From: an uncultured Bacteroidota bacterium
Lineage (GTDB): Bacteria; Bacteroidota; Bacteroidia; Bacteroidales; P3
Length of the DNA stretch: 64,000 bases
Assembly (NCBI GenBank): GCA_902775135.1
Contig: CACYKY010000004.1
Location: 80,745 to 144,744 of the forward strand
Reading direction: 5' to 3'
Both the position numbers and the translations under genes were made by a program. Below, piece by piece: positions 1-9,371 of the stretch. Under the pieces are notes generated by a model. It did not search any database. It had not been told where the DNA came from and saw only the letters and a list, made by a program, of their open reading frames with translations. Position 1 is the stretch's first letter; the number at the start of each line of letters is the position of its first letter.

Positions 1-921
1 GTTGCTGTCGATGGCAGAACGAATGTAGTAGCAGTTCTGCGAAGGACTGCTGCCCACGCTGCGCAGCGTGTATTCGCCGTCGGCGGTAATCTCGATGGGG
101 TCGTCGCTGACATGCAGAAACTTGTTTTTGTAGATGGCGGCGGTATGGTTGGGACCATACCAGTTGCCATGCATGATGTCCCAAGCGCCGGCAGGCATCA
201 CATAGTCATAATTCATATAGTGGTAGAGGTCGGGCAATCCGAGCGAATGCCCCATCTCGTGGCAGAAAACACGGACGTCGAAGTAGCTCCTGCCAGCGCC
301 TTCAAACTCAAAGTTGAACGCGTTGGGGCGCACGCCGTTGACAGTCACCGTGTGGTCCAGCGAGTCGTGGGGGAAATACTCCATGTGGGGCCACAGCAGC
401 GAGGCCCAGTCACCGACGCCACCCTTGACGATGAAGCTGATGTTGTCGATATCGCCGTCACCGTCACCGTCAAGGTTCACCGTGTCGGGCACCAGGTGCA
501 TCGAGTCGACATAATCCAGTATGCGCCCCAGCAACTGCGCCTCTATCATCGCAACACCCATGAAGGGTATCTCGCACTGGTAGCCGATGGGGTTCGACTC
601 GCTCCACGGCTGGAAGGCGCCGCGCGGGTTAGGGTCGACGTAGGAGACGATGACTCCGTTCTGTACATTACTGGTATAGATGGTATTGTAATGGATGCGG
701 CCGTAGGACATCGCATCGTAGTAGTTGTAGACGCTATAGTAGCCCGGCTCTCGCGAGTTGAACATCGAGTCAATTGCGTAGAACGAATGGTCAATCTCCT
801 CGTCATCGGCGAAGCGCACAAAGACTACAAGGTTGGTCAGTTCGCGGGTGTCGGCCTGTGCGTTCACCACGTCCGGAATCATCATGGCTGCCGCCAGAAG
901 GAAAAAGTAGATTTGTCTCAT
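1..921 (-). CDS. Secreted M6-family zinc metallopeptidase, 3' part missing
   Basis: The frame stays open to the window edge, so only the first 307 residues are present. Residues 1-22 form a signal peptide ending near NAQA. A zinc motif HEMGHSLGLPD at residues 221-231 matches the HExxHxxGxxD signature of M6 (immune-inhibitor-A-like) peptidases, and LYHY follows it. An Asp/Gly-rich stretch (DGDGDGDID, about residues 170-178) could bind calcium. The start ATG at 921 is the first Met before the signal peptide. Related Bacteroidetes peptidases often carry a T9SS tail, but the C-terminus lies outside the window and cannot be checked. The next gene upstream (955-2277) has the same orientation with a 33-nt gap, so they may be cotranscribed. 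Confidence 0.85.
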   Translation of the reverse strand, partial: MRQIYFFLLAAAMMIPDVVNAQADTRELTNLVVFVRFADDEEIDHSFYAIDSMFNSREPGYYSVYNYYDAMSYGRIHYNTIYTSNVQNGVIVSYVDPNPRGAFQPWSESNPIGYQCEIPFMGVAMIEAQLLGRILDYVDSMHLVPDTVNLDGDGDGDIDNISFIVKGGVGDWASLLWPHMEYFPHDSLDHTVTVNGVRPNAFNFEFEGAGRSYFDVRVFCHEMGHSLGLPDLYHYMNYDYVMPAGAWDIMHGNWYGPNHTAAIYKNKFLHVSDDPIEITADGEYTLRSVGSSPSQNCYYIRSAIDSN

Positions 922-954
922 CTTTTATTAAAGTTTATTAATATGTATTCATTT

Positions 955-2277
955 TCAAAAAACATAATTCACACCCAAGTCAATCCAGAAGGGGGAGCCA
1001 AGCCCACGGTCGACGCAATGGGCCAGCTCGGCGGAGAGAATGAAATTCTCATTCCACGCCAGTTTGAACCCCATGCCATAGGAGGCCAAGGGGCGCTGTG
1101 CCTCTTCGCGCAAACGCACTTCAACAAAGCTCGCCGCCGAACCGGGAGTAGTGCTGAAAGCATCGGCCTGACGGTCCAAACGATAGGGCTGCACAATGAA
1201 TCCGAGGTCAAAGAAGGGGTTGACGGCAATATAGAAATACTGGTTCCAGAGGGCGAACTTCACCACCTTGACCCTCAGCTCAAAGTTGCCCCACACCACT
1301 CCGTCGGCCACAATGCGGTTCTCATAGTAGCCACGGATGGTCTTGGCGCTGCCAAACCCCTCGGTGAGCATGGTATGCGGCACCAGCATGGGGATGCTCT
1401 GCTGCATGTAGAAGGGGGCGTCGCCGTTAATGGTGCCTTCGTAGCCAAGCCGATAGGCAAAGACAGGGTCGCCTGGCTTCAATCCGAGCGGAATGTGCAG
1501 AAAATGGGAGAAATAGGCACAAGCCTTGAAATAATTGTGCTTCGCTGCAAAGCCGCCGTTGAGGAAAGCCTCGAGCAGGATGCCGCGGTTGGGTGCCGCC
1601 TCGATATCACGCGTATCATATACTATTCCGCCGCGCACCTCCAACACGTTGCCTCCTCCGGCCTCCTCGCTACCGATAATGCCGCCGTCCACATACGCTC
1701 GATAAAGCGTCGCCGTGTCGTTGCCGCCATAGCGAGAACCGTCGTAGTCGCGCAGGCGATAGTTGGAGAAACTGACTCCCGCCACCACCTTCATCTTCGG
1801 CGATAGGGGCCGTTGGAAATTGGCAAAAGCCTGAAAGATATTGCGGTCAACGTTGTAGTGCAGCTCCTCGTCGAGCTCCTCGCTGTAGGGCTGCGCCGCT
1901 CCGTTGAATCCGTAGAAGTAGTAGAGCGGATCCATAATGTCGAGGGCCGAAAGGGTCACACGCCATCCCGGCAGCAACGCCTTGCTGTCAAGTGCCAGCC
2001 AGAAGCGCGAACGCCCCTTGGTGAAGTGCGACGCCTCGAACGAAAACTTGTGCAGCGGGTCGGGATAAGAATTACCCTCTCCGTAGCCATAGTAGAACAC
2101 ATTGCCACAGGCGCCGAACTGGAACCCCAGCGTATTGCTGTAGGTCAGCGTGGGGAAAAGGCCCAGCTGCCACCCCTCCTTCACCTCCCGCACGACGCTG
2201 TCGGCCGACTGCGCCATAGCTGTCCCCATGCCCGTACTCAACAGAGCCAACGTCAATAGCAAACCTTTGATGTCCAT
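955..2277 (-). CDS. BamA/TamA-family (Omp85-like) outer-membrane beta-barrel protein
   Basis: A 440-residue protein with a signal peptide (MDIKGLLLTLALLSTGMGTA, cleaved near AMAQ). Alternating amphipathic strands fill the rest, and the chain ends in an aromatic residue (NYVF), as outer-membrane barrels do. A KTIRGY segment near residue 314 matches the conserved (V/I)RG(F/Y) motif of Omp85 barrels. There are no POTRA domains, so it is a barrel-only member, possibly a surface-antigen-like porin or transporter rather than the core BamA. An upstream in-frame codon at 2367 is rejected as the start because it would run through the promoter and because the signal peptide begins at 2277. Confidence 0.75.
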   Translation of the reverse strand: MDIKGLLLTLALLSTGMGTAMAQSADSVVREVKEGWQLGLFPTLTYSNTLGFQFGACGNVFYYGYGEGNSYPDPLHKFSFEASHFTKGRSRFWLALDSKALLPGWRVTLSALDIMDPLYYFYGFNGAAQPYSEELDEELHYNVDRNIFQAFANFQRPLSPKMKVVAGVSFSNYRLRDYDGSRYGGNDTATLYRAYVDGGIIGSEEAGGGNVLEVRGGIVYDTRDIEAAPNRGILLEAFLNGGFAAKHNYFKACAYFSHFLHIPLGLKPGDPVFAYRLGYEGTINGDAPFYMQQSIPMLVPHTMLTEGFGSAKTIRGYYENRIVADGVVWGNFELRVKVVKFALWNQYFYIAVNPFFDLGFIVQPYRLDRQADAFSTTPGSAASFVEVRLREEAQRPLASYGMGFKLAWNENFILSAELAHCVDRGLGSPFWIDLGVNYVF

Positions 2278-2298
2278 TTTGTCCTTATATTTTTTTTG

Positions 2299-2306
2299 CA
2301 AAGATA
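2299..2306 (-). promoter_or_regulatory. Bacteroidetes -7 element (TATCTTTG) for the barrel gene
   Basis: Read on the minus strand this is TATCTTTG, the TAnnTTTG -7 consensus of Bacteroidetes primary promoters. It lies about 20 nt upstream of the chosen start at 2277, so the leader is short. A TTG trinucleotide about 22 nt further upstream could serve as the -33 element. The divergent murF starts at 2430. Confidence 0.55.
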
Positions 2307-2429
2307 CTATTTTTTTCTGAAACAACGACAACTGACAAAATGGCAGTCCTGTCATTTCCTCCCCCACCCTTGCAAAAAATCCTTGTCCATCGGCACAATA
2401 AAAAAAGCATCAACGGCGTTATTCTAAAC

Positions 2430-3842
2430 ATGATAGAAAGACTTTACAAGACATATTTGGTATCGCGCGCTGTCACCACCGACTCGCGCGCCATCACCCC
2501 CGGATGCATCTTCTTTGCCTTCAAGGGCGAGCATTTCGATGGCAACGCCTTTGCTCCGCAAGCCCTCGAGCAAGGCGCCGCCCTGTGCGTCATCAGCGAT
2601 CCACAATACCAAATCGACGACCGTTGCATCGTCGTCCCCGACGTGCTGCGCACCCTGCAGGAACTTGCCTGCGAGCACCGCCGCCACCTCACCATCCCCG
2701 TCGTCGGCATCACCGGCACCAACGGCAAGACCACCACCAAGGAACTGGTCACCGCCGTTCTCGCCAAGCGCTACCGCGTGTCGGCCACCAAGGGCAACTT
2801 CAACAACCACCTCGGCGTGCCGCTGACCCTGCTGTCCATCCCCGCCAATGCCGAGATTGCCGTCGTCGAGATGGGCGCCAACCATCCGGGCGAAATCGAG
2901 TTCCTCTGCCGCATCGCCGACCCCGACTGCGGCCTCATCACCAATGTGGGTCGTGCCCACCTCGAAGGCTTCGGCAGCTTCGAGGGCGTCGTCATGACCA
3001 AGACCGAACTCTACCGCTGGCTGGCGGGCAAGCACGGCTTGGTCTTCGTCAACGCCGACAACCAACGCCTCATGCACGAAGCCGATCACCTGGCCACCAT
3101 CCCTGGCTTGCGCTCCGTCATCCCCGCCTACGCTCCCGACAACCCCGCCTTCGTGCCTACCACCATCGAGAAGACCCCCATCTCGCTGCTCACCTATGGC
3201 CGCTCTCAGGGAGCCGACGTGCGCGGCACCCTGGTGACTTCAGCCACCCAGCCACTCAGCCACTCAGCCACTCAGCCACTCAACCCCTACCTGCACTTCT
3301 ATTTCGAGGTGGGCGACAATGTCTACAACGTCCGCACTCACCTCTTGGGCGACTACAACTTCGACAACTGCATGGCCGCCGTCACCGTGGGCCTGCACTT
3401 CGGCGTCGAGCCTTTCGACATCAAGGAGGCCATCGAAGCCTACATACCTTCCAACCAGCGCTCCGAATATCGCGAATCACCTCGCGGCAACCGCCTCTAC
3501 CTCGACTGCTACAACGCCAACCCCTCCTCCATGGCCGCCGCCATATCCTCCTTTGCAAATATGCATGGCACCATGGCCATCATCGGCGGCATGCACGAGC
3601 TTGGCCACGAGGAGCTCCGCGAACACCAGAAAATAGTCGATATGCTCAACGAGTGCCACCTCGACCATGTCCTCCTCGTAGGCCCCGAGTTCAACGCCCT
3701 CAACCTCCCCGCCAACATGCTACGCTTCCCCGACACCGCCGCCGTGGCCGAATGGCTCAAAGCCAACCCCATCAGCGGCGCCACCATCCTCGTCAAAGGC
3801 TCCAACACCAACCGCCTCTGGACCCTCGAAGAATTATTGTAA
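2430..3842 (+). CDS. murF: UDP-MurNAc-tripeptide:D-Ala-D-Ala ligase MurF
   Basis: MurF adds D-Ala-D-Ala to UDP-MurNAc-tripeptide in the cytoplasm, completing the peptidoglycan precursor. The 470-residue protein has the Mur-ligase order: N-terminal substrate domain (TTDSR), central ATPase with GITGTNGKT near residues 92-100 and the EMGANHPGEI motif, and a C-terminal domain with LDCYNANPSS. The start at 2430 gives the usual MurF N-terminus; an open frame back to 2340 is not needed. Residues about 271-286 (SATQPLSHSATQPLNP) are encoded by an 8-nt tandem array and look like an in-frame insertion in a surface loop before the LHFYFEVG strand. A second MurF domain is fused to alanine racemase at 9692-12163, so one of the two may have a modified role. 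Confidence 0.93.
   Translation: MIERLYKTYLVSRAVTTDSRAITPGCIFFAFKGEHFDGNAFAPQALEQGAALCVISDPQYQIDDRCIVVPDVLRTLQELACEHRRHLTIPVVGITGTNGKTTTKELVTAVLAKRYRVSATKGNFNNHLGVPLTLLSIPANAEIAVVEMGANHPGEIEFLCRIADPDCGLITNVGRAHLEGFGSFEGVVMTKTELYRWLAGKHGLVFVNADNQRLMHEADHLATIPGLRSVIPAYAPDNPAFVPTTIEKTPISLLTYGRSQGADVRGTLVTSATQPLSHSATQPLNPYLHFYFEVGDNVYNVRTHLLGDYNFDNCMAAVTVGLHFGVEPFDIKEAIEAYIPSNQRSEYRESPRGNRLYLDCYNANPSSMAAAISSFANMHGTMAIIGGMHELGHEELREHQKIVDMLNECHLDHVLLVGPEFNALNLPANMLRFPDTAAVAEWLKANPISGATILVKGSNTNRLWTLEELL
3241..3288 (+). repeat. 8-nt tandem array inside murF
   Basis: Six consecutive octamers: cagccacc, four exact cagccact, then caacccct. The 48 nt keep the reading frame and add 16 residues. The reverse complement of the unit (ctgagtgg) forms another array at 24557-24580 and a partial one at 27501-27517. 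Confidence 0.95.
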
Positions 3843-3861
3843 AAACATAAAAAACAAAACA

Positions 3862-4635
3862 ATGAAAAACGCAACACGCCTCTTAGTCCTATTCTTTGTG
3901 GCTGCCACAACGTTCTTCGCTTCCTGCAGCGACGGCGCCGACACCCCCTCCTCCCTCGCCGGGACCACATGGGTAGCCCAAACCCAAATAACAGACACCG
4001 CCTACGACGGCACCGTAATAAGTGTACAAACCATAGTCTGGCAGTTAACCTTTGTCGACGGAACATCCGGAATGTTCTACGCCAAAACCCAGAGAAACTC
4101 CGAACAGCCCAGCGAATACCGTTTCCCCATCTCCTACACCTATTCCCTCTCTGGCAGCACCGGCAGCGGAAGCATCGCCCCCGAAGTCCTCTTGGGTTCC
4201 GAGGAAAACCTAAGCATGCCTTTCACCGTCAACGGCAACAAGCTCACCCTTTCCAATACCGGCAACGGCGACATCGTCTTCACCCGGCAGTCTTCCTCCC
4301 CCACCCCCGCAGCCACCGGCCTCGAAGGCACAACATGGCAGACAACCTTTTCTCAGCCATACCTCGACGATGACGACAACGAGCACGACGGCAACCTCAC
4401 CCTTACCATCGCCTTCGCAAACTCCTACTCCGGCACCATGAGGGCAACATATACTGTTCCCGACATTCCCTCGGCAGGCTACGACGACGGCGGAACCTTC
4501 AGCTACTCCTACACCGCCCCCAACGGCACAATCAACCTACCCTTCGCCGAGGCAGAGTTCTCCTTCACCATCGATGGCGACGACCTGACTTTGGTCATGG
4601 AGCAAAACCGAATCTACACACTGCACAAAATTTAA
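3862..4635 (+). CDS. Small lipoprotein with two lipocalin-like repeats
   Basis: A 257-residue lipoprotein: signal peptide with lipobox FASC (Cys22), then two similar beta-rich modules. The modules begin at LAGTTW (about residue 32) and LEGTTW (about residue 154), and each runs through a strand-rich segment ending in a hydrophobic 'ltl' stretch. The modules resemble the single module of the next gene and of the lipoprotein at 62185-62622, so this is an internal duplication within a local family. The fold looks like the lipocalin-like lipoproteins common in Bacteroidetes; ligand and function are unknown. It follows murF by 19 nt and may be read through from it. The leader is A-rich. Confidence 0.7.
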   Translation: MKNATRLLVLFFVAATTFFASCSDGADTPSSLAGTTWVAQTQITDTAYDGTVISVQTIVWQLTFVDGTSGMFYAKTQRNSEQPSEYRFPISYTYSLSGSTGSGSIAPEVLLGSEENLSMPFTVNGNKLTLSNTGNGDIVFTRQSSSPTPAATGLEGTTWQTTFSQPYLDDDDNEHDGNLTLTIAFANSYSGTMRATYTVPDIPSAGYDDGGTFSYSYTAPNGTINLPFAEAEFSFTIDGDDLTLVMEQNRIYTLHKI

Positions 4636-4663
4636 TTCAACAAACCTTTTAAAAACAAAAAAA

Positions 4664-5143
4664 ATGAAACAGTTCAAAAAAATGATGGCCATGCTCTTCG
4701 TAGCAGCCACAATGACCTTCGGCGCTTGCAGCGACGATGAGAAAGAAACAACCACCCCCGACAACATTGCCGGCACCCAATGGGTTGGCAACGTTTCCAA
4801 CTCCTACACCATGCAAGGCATCACCATGAACTTCGACCAGAATTTCAACATGAAGTTCACCGACAACGAAAACGGCCAAATGGCCACCGACTACAGCATT
4901 GAATTCCCCGCCAGTCCCTACGCCAACCAAAACCAGAGCGATACCTTCAACTTCAATTACACCTTCGACGGCACCACCCTGACCCTCAGCGAGAACGGAA
5001 CAGCGGTGTCCACGCTGACCTACAACAAAAGCAACGACACCTTCACCATGCCCATCCCCAATGCCGATGAAGAAATAGCCGAATTGGGAGTTACGCTCGA
5101 AGAAATTCTTGGCACCACCCAGGTGGTCTTCCACAAGAAATGA
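4664..5143 (+). CDS. Small lipoprotein, lipocalin-like
   Basis: A 159-residue lipoprotein with lipobox FGAC (Cys22), an acidic tether (SDDEKE) and one beta-rich module starting at IAGTQWVG. It shares the FNYTFDGTTLTL segment with the paralogue at 62185 (FTYTFDGTT), which supports a common family. It lies 28 nt after the two-module paralogue and is followed by a strong intrinsic terminator, so the pair (perhaps with murF) forms one transcription unit. Function unknown; likely attached to the outer membrane. Confidence 0.7.
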   Translation: MKQFKKMMAMLFVAATMTFGACSDDEKETTTPDNIAGTQWVGNVSNSYTMQGITMNFDQNFNMKFTDNENGQMATDYSIEFPASPYANQNQSDTFNFNYTFDGTTLTLSENGTAVSTLTYNKSNDTFTMPIPNADEEIAELGVTLEEILGTTQVVFHKK

Positions 5144-5170
5144 CTTTGCACACACCGCCAAACAAAACGA

Positions 5171-5207
5171 AGAGAGGAACCATTCCGGTTCCTCTCTCTT
5201 TTTTTTT
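5171..5207 (+). terminator. Intrinsic terminator after the lipoprotein pair
   Basis: Perfect 11-bp stem (AGAGAGGAACC / GGTTCCTCTCT) with a 5-nt loop, followed by CT and a run of nine T. It ends the plus-strand unit 28 nt after the stop codon. Confidence 0.9.
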
Positions 5208-5214
5208 TAAATTG

Positions 5215-5288
5215 TCGGGGTGAAAAGACTCGAACTTTCGACCCCTTGCACCCCATGCAAGTGCGCTAGCCAACTGCGCCACACCCCG
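5215..5288 (-). tRNA. tRNA-Pro (anticodon GGG)
   Basis: A 74-nt cloverleaf on the minus strand. The acceptor stem CGGGGTG pairs with CACCCCG and is followed by discriminator A. The D arm is GCGC/GCGC. The anticodon stem CTTGC/GCAAG holds a loop ATGGGGT whose positions 34-36 read GGG (Pro, codons CCC/CCU). The T arm contains TTCGAGT. The CCA end is not encoded. It sits alone between convergent genes. Confidence 0.93.
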
Positions 5289-5388
5289 AACAATTAGGTG
5301 ATTTCAACGATTGTTTTTCTCTCGAAATCGGGTGCAAAAGTACACACTTTTTTAATACTGACCAAATTTTTTTTAAAATATTTTTCAA

Positions 5389-6897
5389 TCACTTGTCTAT
5401 CAACACCGTTAGACGCGAGGTTCCCGAAGCATTACTGCATCCGTCTCGTCCAATACAACCATTGTCTACGTCGATTTTGACGGTCGGTGGCACCAGTGGA
5501 TAGAGATAGTTTTCCAGCCTCTGGATGCGTTCGTCGGTGAGCAGCATGTTGAAATTCCTATTCGTCGTCAGGTCGTTGACAAGACTCATGGTGACCTTCA
5601 TCGAGGGGTTGTCGTTGAGGAACTGCACCAGGGGTGCCAGCAACTCCATGCCGCGTTCGCTGAGTTCCACATCCACATCGGGTCCAAAAAGATCCTCGAA
5701 GAATATCTTCTGCCCTATCGGCAGACGGTCCATCTGCACGTCGCGACGGGCCTCGGCAATGAGGTACTCGTCGTCGCCCTTGGTGGTGTTCAGCTGCTCG
5801 AAGGCCACAAAGTAGTTGTCCATCTGGTAACTCAGCTCGTAGTATTGGTTGCATTGAAGGTACACGCGGTAGTGGCCGTCCTGGTCGGTTTGGGTGTTAC
5901 ACACCACATCCTTGCCCTGATGGGCCGTCACCACGACACCGGCCAGCGCATGGTCCTGCTTGTCGGTCACGGTGCCCCACAACAGCACACCGTCCAGCGC
6001 ACCGGAAAAAGAGTAGAGCTGCGAGTCGGTGTCCGTCGAAGTTCTACGCGACACCCAATAGCCACAGTCAGCCACCGTGTCGATGGCCATATCCATGTCG
6101 TCGGCATAATCGGAATTGAGCGGCGACGGCAGCCTCTGCACTCGGCAACGCCCTATCTGGAGCATCCCCACCGTGTCGCCCACCACATGGTCCGACATCA
6201 GGCGAGTGGAATAGATGCTCAGGTGTCCATTGTCCTCAGTATGGCCATTGGAGGCGAAGAGGAGGCAGTCGCGATACACCATCGGCGTCACCTCGTCCTT
6301 GCCGGTATTGACGCGGCGCCCCAGATTCTCGGGCTTCGACCAGCGTTTGCCGTCAAACTGGGCATACCACAGGTCGTAGCCGCCCTCGCTATGTCTGGTT
6401 TCGTCCGATGCAAATATCAACACCTTGCCGTCGGCAGTAAAGGTGGGATGTTCCACCGTCATTCCTTTGTTGAACCATCCGCCGCCCAATTTCACCATCT
6501 TCACCTTCTCGCCCTTGCTGCCGAAGGCGCTGCAACGGTAGAGGAACGAGCGTCCTTTCTCGTCGCGCGCGGTGAAATAGATGTCATCCGTCAGGGGCTG
6601 TCGCACCACATATTCCACATTCTCGTTCAGTCGGGCGAAGCCGGTATCGGCCCAGAATCCCAGCAGCTGCTCGCCACTGCGCTGTGCCTTGAGCATCACC
6701 CCAGCGGTATAACAGTACATATCACCGTCGACAAACGACACATTCTTCACATTCCCGGGCAGAATGGCCATATGCTGGCGATTGGCCACGAAGGCCGATC
6801 CCTGAGCCTGGAGAAAAGTGAAACACGAAAAATGAAAAATGAGAAAGAGACACACGCCTCGCTTAACGATACTTGCTGTTTTCATGGTATTTTTCAT
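5389..6897 (-). CDS. PorE-like envelope protein: beta-propeller, CRD and OmpA-like domains
   Basis: A 502-residue exported protein. After a signal peptide (cleaved near LQAQ), residues about 30-300 contain WD40/PD40-type propeller repeats (HPTFTADGKVLIFASD, GYDLWYAQFDG). Residues about 310-375 form a carboxypeptidase-regulatory-like domain (GTVTDKQDHALAGVVV). The rest is OmpA-C-like (FEDLFGPDVDVELSERG, LLTDERIQRLENYL). This is the order of the T9SS-associated PorE of Porphyromonas without its TPR domain, and the OmpA peptidoglycan-binding signature is weak. Its ATG overlaps the lon stop codon (ATGA), so it is translationally coupled to lon. The signal-peptide core is encoded by a heptamer-like array. 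Confidence 0.72.
   Translation of the reverse strand: MKNTMKTASIVKRGVCLFLIFHFSCFTFLQAQGSAFVANRQHMAILPGNVKNVSFVDGDMYCYTAGVMLKAQRSGEQLLGFWADTGFARLNENVEYVVRQPLTDDIYFTARDEKGRSFLYRCSAFGSKGEKVKMVKLGGGWFNKGMTVEHPTFTADGKVLIFASDETRHSEGGYDLWYAQFDGKRWSKPENLGRRVNTGKDEVTPMVYRDCLLFASNGHTEDNGHLSIYSTRLMSDHVVGDTVGMLQIGRCRVQRLPSPLNSDYADDMDMAIDTVADCGYWVSRRTSTDTDSQLYSFSGALDGVLLWGTVTDKQDHALAGVVVTAHQGKDVVCNTQTDQDGHYRVYLQCNQYYELSYQMDNYFVAFEQLNTTKGDDEYLIAEARRDVQMDRLPIGQKIFFEDLFGPDVDVELSERGMELLAPLVQFLNDNPSMKVTMSLVNDLTTNRNFNMLLTDERIQRLENYLYPLVPPTVKIDVDNGCIGRDGCSNASGTSRLTVLIDK
6817..6845 (-). repeat. Heptamer-like array encoding the signal-peptide core
   Basis: Read on the plus strand: agtgaaac, acgaaaa, atgaaaa, atgagaa. 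On the coding strand it gives tttcatt-like units that encode FLIFHFSCFTF, the hydrophobic core of the signal peptide. The units match the tttcaat/tttcatt units in the M23 gene. Confidence 0.6.
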
Positions 6898-9371
6898 TTT
6901 TTCTTATTGCTTTTTTCTTTCACCAGCGCCAGCTCCAATGCCTCACTCATCTCACTGATATAGTGGAACGTCAATCCTTCCAGATAGCGGGGTTCTATCT
7001 CCTCGATGTCGCGACGGTTGTCCTTGCAAAGCAGCAGGTCGGTGATGCCGGCGCGCTTGGCGGCGAGGATTTTTTCCTTGACGCCACCAATGGGCGTCAC
7101 CTGCCCGCGCAGCGTGATCTCGCCCGTCATGGCCACCTCGGGACGCACCTTCCGGTGGGTAAGGGCGGAGACCATGGCCACGAACATCGTGATGCCTGCC
7201 GAAGGGCCGTCCTTGGGTGTGGCACCCTCGGGCACATGGATGTGCAGGTGGCACTTGTCAAGCTGCTCGGCCTTGATGCCGAAACGGCTGCCGTTGGCCT
7301 TGATGTATTCAAATGCCAGGGTGGCGGATTCTTTCATCACGTCGCCCAGGTTGCCGGTCAATGTCAGGGTGCCTTTGCCCTTGCCGGACGAGCACTCGAT
7401 GAAGAGTATCTCCCCGCCCACGGGCGTCCACGCCAGGCCCGTCACCACGCCTTCGCGCGGCTCCGGCAGTCGGCGGTCGCTGTTGTGGATGGGCAAACCC
7501 AGCACCTTCTGCACCTCCTCGGTGGTCACGGTCGACTTGCATCGTTCTCCCTTCTCCATCTGCACCACACGGTGGCGCACCACCTTGGAGAGCTGCTTCT
7601 CCAGCTGACGCACGCCGCCCTCGCGGGTGTAGTTGTTCACCACCTCGGCCACCACTTCGGGTGTGAAGCGCATGGTGCGGCGGTCCACCACGGCGTCGCG
7701 CATGATGCGCGGCAGCAGGTGACGCTTGGCAATCTCCAGCTTCTCCTCGAGCAGGTATCCGCTGAAGTCGATAACTTCCATGCGGTCAAGCAAGGCGGGA
7801 TGAATGGCACCGGCGTTGTTGGCCGTGGCTATGAAGAAGGCCTTCGAGAGGTCGTAGTCAAGGTTGACATAGTTGTCGTGGAAGCGGCAGTTCTGCTCCG
7901 GGTCGAGCACCTCGAGCAGGGCCGCCGAAGGGTCGCCATGAGCCGAGGGCTGCACCTTGTCGATCTCGTCGAGGACGAAGACAGGGTTGGCCTGGCCGGC
8001 TTTGATGATTTCCTGCATGATACGGCCGGGCATGGCGCCGACATAGGTGCGGCGATGGCCACGAATCTCGGCTTCGTCGTGCAGACCTCCGAGGGCCACA
8101 CGGCGGTAGGGGCGTCCCATGGCCTCGGCGATGGAACGGCAGATGGAGGTCTTGCCAGTGCCCGGAGGGCCTACCAGACACAGCACCTGCGCCTTGGGGT
8201 TGACACCGCGCTCCACCTGGCGCTTCTTCACAGCCAGGTATTCCTCTATGCGCTCCTTCACCTTCTCTATTCCATAGTGGTCCTTGTCCATCACCTCGCG
8301 GGCTCGCTGGATGTCGTATTCCGACGCATCCTCCTTGGGGGCAACCCAGGGGATGTCGAGCAGGGTCTCCAGATAGGAGAACTCCACGGTGTAATCCGAC
8401 GACATGGGCGATATCTTGCCCAGCTTGGCCATCTCGCGGTCGAAGACCTTGGCCACAGCCTCGGGCATCTGCTTCTCGGTGGCACGGCGGCGCAACTCTT
8501 CCATGTCGGGGTTGCCCCACGGGTTTTCCTGGCCTCCGTTGCCGGAGAGCTCCTCCTGGATGACGCTCATCTGCTGGCGCAGGAAGTACTCGCGCTGCTG
8601 GCGTTCCATCTCGTCCTTGGTCTTGTTGTCTATTTCGCGGCGCAGCTCGTCGAGGCCCTTCAGGGTGTTCAGGTTCTCCAGCATGCGCTCCACACGCTCG
8701 TAGTAGTTGTCACATGCCAGGAGGCCATACTTCAACTCCACGTCGATGTCCATATGCGTGGCGGCAAAGTTGACGAATATCTTGTCGCTGCCAATGCTGT
8801 TGAGCATGCCGGCCAATTCCTCGTCCTGCATGCGACTCTTCATCATCTCGCCATACTGCTTGCGCAACAGCTTCATGCGGCGCTTGAAGGCCTGCGTGCC
8901 CATGTTCTCCGTGGATTCGGGCGCCATGGTGACATGGCCCCGCATATAGGGGTCGTGCGAGGTGACCTCCAGCGAGTGGCAGCGCATCACACCCTGCACC
9001 ACCGCCACGGTGACATCGCGGCGGAAATTGAACACTCTCAGCACCTTAGCCACCACACCCACGGGGTAGAGGTCCACCTCCGAGGGGTTGTCGTTCTTGG
9101 TTTGCTGCGGAAAGACGGCTATGTGCTGTCCCGTGCCGTCTACGGCCTCAAGCAGCTGACGCGACCGAAGGCGCTGGGCCGCTATGGGTATCAGCACCCC
9201 GGGAAAGAGCACCTGATCCATCACCGGCAACACCGGCATCTCGCCCTCGATGGCGTCGTCGTGCAACAGCACGTCTTCGTCCTCGTCGGCCACCACAGGT
9301 ACAATACTCGCCTTCACATTCATGCCACGCGCCAGCATCTCGCCCAATTCATCAAAATCACTATATTTCAT
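6894..9371 (-). CDS. lon: ATP-dependent protease Lon (LonA type)
   Basis: Lon degrades misfolded and regulatory proteins in the cytoplasm as a homohexamer. The 825-residue protein has the full LonA order. An N-terminal substrate-binding domain begins at [19 protein letters not shown] and leads into a helical/coiled region (about 180-330). The AAA+ module has Walker [10 protein letters not shown] (about residue 400) and Walker [10 protein letters not shown]. The C-terminal protease domain has the catalytic Ser in KDGPSAGI (about 724) and the Lys in TPIGGVKEK (about 766). Length and motifs are typical. Its stop codon overlaps the start of the downstream envelope protein. Confidence 0.97.
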   Translation of the reverse strand: MKYSDFDELGEMLARGMNVKASIVPVVADEDEDVLLHDDAIEGEMPVLPVMDQVLFPGVLIPIAAQRLRSRQLLEAVDGTGQHIAVFPQQTKNDNPSEVDLYPVGVVAKVLRVFNFRRDVTVAVVQGVMRCHSLEVTSHDPYMRGHVTMAPESTENMGTQAFKRRMKLLRKQYGEMMKSRMQDEELAGMLNSIGSDKIFVNFAATHMDIDVELKYGLLACDNYYERVERMLENLNTLKGLDELRREIDNKTKDEMERQQREYFLRQQMSVIQEELSGNGGQENPWGNPDMEELRRRATEKQMPEAVAKVFDREMAKLGKISPMSSDYTVEFSYLETLLDIPWVAPKEDASEYDIQRAREVMDKDHYGIEKVKERIEEYLAVKKRQVERGVNPKAQVLCLVGPPGTGKTSICRSIAEAMGRPYRRVALGGLHDEAEIRGHRRTYVGAMPGRIMQEIIKAGQANPVFVLDEIDKVQPSAHGDPSAALLEVLDPEQNCRFHDNYVNLDYDLSKAFFIATANNAGAIHPALLDRMEVIDFSGYLLEEKLEIAKRHLLPRIMRDAVVDRRTMRFTPEVVAEVVNNYTREGGVRQLEKQLSKVVRHRVVQMEKGERCKSTVTTEEVQKVLGLPIHNSDRRLPEPREGVVTGLAWTPVGGEILFIECSSGKGKGTLTLTGNLGDVMKESATLAFEYIKANGSRFGIKAEQLDKCHLHIHVPEGATPKDGPSAGITMFVAMVSALTHRKVRPEVAMTGEITLRGQVTPIGGVKEKILAAKRAGITDLLLCKDNRRDIEEIEPRYLEGLTFHYISEMSEALELALVKEKSNKKK

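Noticed and set aside
112..1806. Plus-strand open frame opposite the M6 peptidase and barrel genes
   Set aside because: It crosses two convincing minus-strand genes and the gap between them; no domain is seen.
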